Assembly: GCA_029065305.1 (NCBI GenBank)
Contig: JAIEIQ010000313.1
Location: 1 to 6,114, forward strand
Source of the DNA: Oscillospiraceae bacterium
Lineage (GTDB): Bacteria; Bacillota; Clostridia; Oscillospirales; Oscillospiraceae
Reading direction: 5' to 3'
Length of the DNA stretch: 6,114 nucleotides
In this document: positions 4,058 to 6,114 of the stretch, in pieces
Layout of the letters: every line of letters begins with the position of its first letter
Numbering within the stretch: position 1 is the stretch's first letter
Made by a program: the position numbers and the translations under genes
The notes under the pieces: model-generated
What the model saw: only the letters and a program-made list of their open reading frames with translations
Database searches by the model: none
What the model was told of the DNA's origin: nothing

Positions 4058-5473
4058 CTACAGAACAAATCCGGCCGCGATGTACAGCAGAAAGGACATT
4101 GCGCCGATGAATGCCACGTAGGGGGCCTGGGTCTTGACGTGGTCGATGATGTCGCAGCCGGTGGTGGAGCAGGTCATGATGGTGGTGTCGGAAATGGGGG
4201 AGGCGTGGTCGCCGAAGATGCTCCCGCCGAACACCGCCCCGGCCACCAAGGGGATATTGCAGCCCATGTCGTAGGCCATGGGCAGGGCCAGAACCGCCAT
4301 AATGGCCATGGTGCCCATGGAGGTGCCGGTGGCGAAGGAGATGAGCACGCCGATGAGGAAGGTCAGGGCCGGCAGCAGGGCCGGGCTCAGCAGCTGCTGG
4401 AAGAGGCTGGAGAGGTAGGAGCCGGTGTCCAGGGCCTTGACCACATTGCCCATGGTGAAGCCGAAGAGGAGGACAAAGGCGATGGGCAGCATGGACTTCA
4501 TGCCGCTGAACATCTCGTCAATGACCTGCGTGACGGTGAAGATCCTCTGGGCCACGCACATGGACATGACCACCAGCAGGGCCGTGAACACCGCCCAGAT
4601 CAGAGCCTGGGTGCCCGCGCCGTTCATAATATTGCCGCCGCCGGTGATGAAGAGGGCCGCGAACATGACAGCGATGAGCACGCCGATGGGGACCAGCAGA
4701 TTGGAGGCCCGGGGGGTTACGCCGGAGTCGATGGTGGAGGTGTCGGAGATTCTGCCCTCGGTCAGATGGGCGGGGTCGTCCAGGGCCCCGGTCTCCGCTG
4801 CCCGCCGCTCCGCCTTGGCCATGGGGCCAAAGTCCTTCTGGGTCAGGGCGAGGATCAGCACCAGGAGAATGGCAAGAATGCTGTAGAAGTTGAAGAAGAT
4901 GGACTGGAAGAGCACGCCCACCGACTGCTCCTCCGGCACGCCGCCGCTGACCAGATACCCGGCCATAGCCGCCAGCCAGCCGCTGAAGGGGAAGAGGACG
5001 CACCAGGGGGTGGAGGTGGCGTGGACAATGAAGGCGGATTTTTCGTGGGGGACCTTCAGCGCGTCGTTCACCGGGCGGGACACGGAGCCCGTGACCATGC
5101 AGGAGAGGGTGCCGGAGGTGAAGACCACCAGACCCAGCAGCCAGGTGAAGAGGTTGGCCCCCCGCTTGGACTTGATGAGGCCCCTGCGCTTGACCACAGC
5201 ATTGACAAAGCCCTGGATGCCGCCGGACTTCTCCGCCAGATGGATGATGGCGGCGGTGATGAGCACGGAGCCGATGATGATGGTGTTGCCCTGGGTCATG
5301 GCGTCGGCAATGCTGTAGAGCCCGCCGTTGATGCCCGCCAGGGGGGAGAAGCCGCTGAGGACCAGATTGCCCGTGAGGATGCCCACGAACAGGGACACAA
5401 AGACATTTTTGGTGACAAGGGCCAGGATGATTGCCAGCAGGGGCGGTACCAGGGACCAGATGCCGTATTCCAT
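4058..5473 (-). CDS. NhaC-family Na+/H+ antiporter-type transporter
   Basis: A 471-residue integral membrane protein with about eleven or twelve hydrophobic segments, full length for the family. The NhaC-family (PF03553-type) signature is clear near the C-terminus: FGDHASPISDTTIMTCS (420-436) followed by CDIIDHVKTQAPY (440-452). Also typical are TSGTLSC (119-125), the STPWCVLFPFSGW segment (154-166) and SFATGTSMGTM (379-389). A hydrophilic cytoplasmic loop occupies about 212-256. Members exchange sodium for protons, and several clostridial relatives are thought to move amino or organic acids with sodium; MalN-type malate-lactate antiport is a known family example. The gene starts at the ATG at 5471-5473, with a modest AAAGGA about eleven bases upstream. 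It is 49 bases downstream of a D-aminoacylase gene with no terminator between, so they are probably co-transcribed, and the transporter may carry the substrate or product of that enzyme. The substrate cannot be read from the sequence. Confidence 0.9.
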   Translation of the reverse strand: MEYGIWSLVPPLLAIILALVTKNVFVSLFVGILTGNLVLSGFSPLAGINGGLYSIADAMTQGNTIIIGSVLITAAIIHLAEKSGGIQGFVNAVVKRRGLIKSKRGANLFTWLLGLVVFTSGTLSCMVTGSVSRPVNDALKVPHEKSAFIVHATSTPWCVLFPFSGWLAAMAGYLVSGGVPEEQSVGVLFQSIFFNFYSILAILLVLILALTQKDFGPMAKAERRAAETGALDDPAHLTEGRISDTSTIDSGVTPRASNLLVPIGVLIAVMFAALFITGGGNIMNGAGTQALIWAVFTALLVVMSMCVAQRIFTVTQVIDEMFSGMKSMLPIAFVLLFGFTMGNVVKALDTGSYLSSLFQQLLSPALLPALTFLIGVLISFATGTSMGTMAIMAVLALPMAYDMGCNIPLVAGAVFGGSIFGDHASPISDTTIMTCSTTGCDIIDHVKTQAPYVAFIGAMSFLLYIAAGFVL

Positions 5474-5522
5474 AGTTTATTCTATCCTTTTCTTTTGACC
5501 TTGAGGTGTGGAGGGAACGGGA

Positions 5523-6114
5523 CTACAGCCGGATGGCTCTGCCCAGCCGTCCGTTGACAATGCGGCCCCCCTCCAGGGCGGTTTCGCCGCCGATGAGCAC
5601 CGTGTCGATGCCGTCCGGCGGCAGGGTGGGGTGCTGGAAGGACGCGTTGTCCCGGATGCTGGTGTAGCGGAGCAGGACGATATCCGCGTCGGCCCCCACG
5701 TTCAGCCGCCCCTTTTGGGTCAGGCCCAGGCGCTGGGCGGGCAGGGCGGTCATCTTGGCTACCGCCTCGTAGAGGCCGATCTTCCCCGTCCGGGCGAACT
5801 TGGACAGAAACCGGGGGAAGGCCCCCGCCGCTCGGGGGTGGCCCTGGCCCTGGTCCAGCAGCCCGTCGCTGCCCAGCATGACGGACGGGTGGGTCAGGGC
5901 CATGTCGATGTCCTCCTCCCGCATGACATAGCAGACCGTCAGGCACTGGGGGAAGTCCCGGCGCATCTCCGCGAAGGTCTCCGCCGTGGCCCGCCGGCCC
6001 TTGTATTTGCCCTCGGTGAACTCCAGGGCGTCGTAGCCGCAGTGGTACCGCTCCAGCCAGCCGTCGTCATAGGTGGTGGAGCCCACCATGGTGGAGAAGG
6101 CGCAGTAGGGGTAG
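5523..6114 (-). CDS. D-aminoacylase / N-acyl-D-amino-acid deacylase family amidohydrolase (C-terminal part; cut by window edge)
   Basis: The frame is open to the right edge, so the N-terminal part lies outside; about 197 C-terminal codons are visible (family length is roughly 480-540). The first visible residues, YPYCAFSTM, match the 'YPY' segment of D-aminoacylases. Counting from the Met at 6087-6089, residues 71-76 (MLGSDG) contain the metal-linked catalytic aspartate Asp75. HPRAAGAFPRFL (84-95) then follows, as in N-acyl-D-amino-acid deacylases. KMTALPAQRLGL (112-123) and GADADIVLL (132-140) close the barrel and lead into the small beta domain that ends GRAIRL. The enzyme hydrolyses N-acyl-D-amino acids to a D-amino acid and a carboxylic acid; relatives act on dipeptides or urea derivatives, so the substrate is not certain. 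The upstream metal-binding HxH is off-window. The Met at 6087 is internal, not a start, because homologous sequence continues before it. Confidence 0.87.
   Translation of the reverse strand, partial: YPYCAFSTMVGSTTYDDGWLERYHCGYDALEFTEGKYKGRRATAETFAEMRRDFPQCLTVCYVMREEDIDMALTHPSVMLGSDGLLDQGQGHPRAAGAFPRFLSKFARTGKIGLYEAVAKMTALPAQRLGLTQKGRLNVGADADIVLLRYTSIRDNASFQHPTLPPDGIDTVLIGGETALEGGRIVNGRLGRAIRL

Noticed and set aside
4031..5557. 508-codon plus-strand open frame
   Set aside because: It lies exactly antisense to the NhaC-family gene and its translation is a low-complexity Gly/His/Asp/Glu product typical of the reverse strand of GC-rich membrane-protein codons. It has no ribosome binding site and no domain.

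Overview
The window looks like chromosomal DNA of a GC-rich, low-oxygen Firmicute, most likely a gut clostridium of the Oscillospiraceae (Flavonifractor or Lawsonibacter type). The basis is the strongly GC-biased third codon positions, AGGAGG-type ribosome binding sites, sigma-A-like promoters, a G5/3D cell-wall protein and a desulfoferrodoxin-type module. The genus is an inference. No RNA gene, CRISPR array, insertion sequence or prophage gene was seen.

Left block (1-1748). On the minus strand lie an 86-residue protein (720-980) and, downstream, a 194-residue regulator (40-624) that joins an XRE helix-turn-helix to a complete set of desulfoferrodoxin metal-ligand positions. Each has its own recognisable promoter. 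Divergent from them, on the plus strand, is an HD-domain 5'-deoxynucleotidase-like phosphohydrolase (1158-1748). The small protein ends in a motif resembling the glycyl-radical loop of anaerobic ribonucleotide reductase (NrdD). This suggests, speculatively, that the block concerns deoxynucleotides and oxygen stress. A GC-rich inverted repeat lies between the divergent promoters.

Middle block (1749-4027). An unrecognised charged coiled-coil protein (1819-2607) starts with GTG, and its ribosome binding region can pair with an upstream 9-base arm. It ends at a clear intrinsic terminator. A 355-base regulatory region follows. It holds two perfect inverted copies of a 15-base element built from TGTAAC direct repeats, a near-consensus sigma-A promoter between them, a CodY-box-like sequence at the predicted +1, and a possible second promoter. 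This region drives a secreted or membrane-anchored DUF348-like/G5/3D-domain protein (2963-3973), a probable peptidoglycan hydrolase. A 16-bp-stem terminator closes the unit.

Right block (4058-6114, minus strand). A D-aminoacylase-family amidohydrolase, cut by the window edge, lies 49 bases upstream of an NhaC-family transporter. They probably form one transcript that couples deacylation of N-acyl-D-amino acids, or related compounds, to sodium- or proton-linked transport.

The most notable points are the HTH-desulfoferrodoxin fusion, the NrdD-like small protein next to it, and the promoter architecture before the 3D-domain gene.
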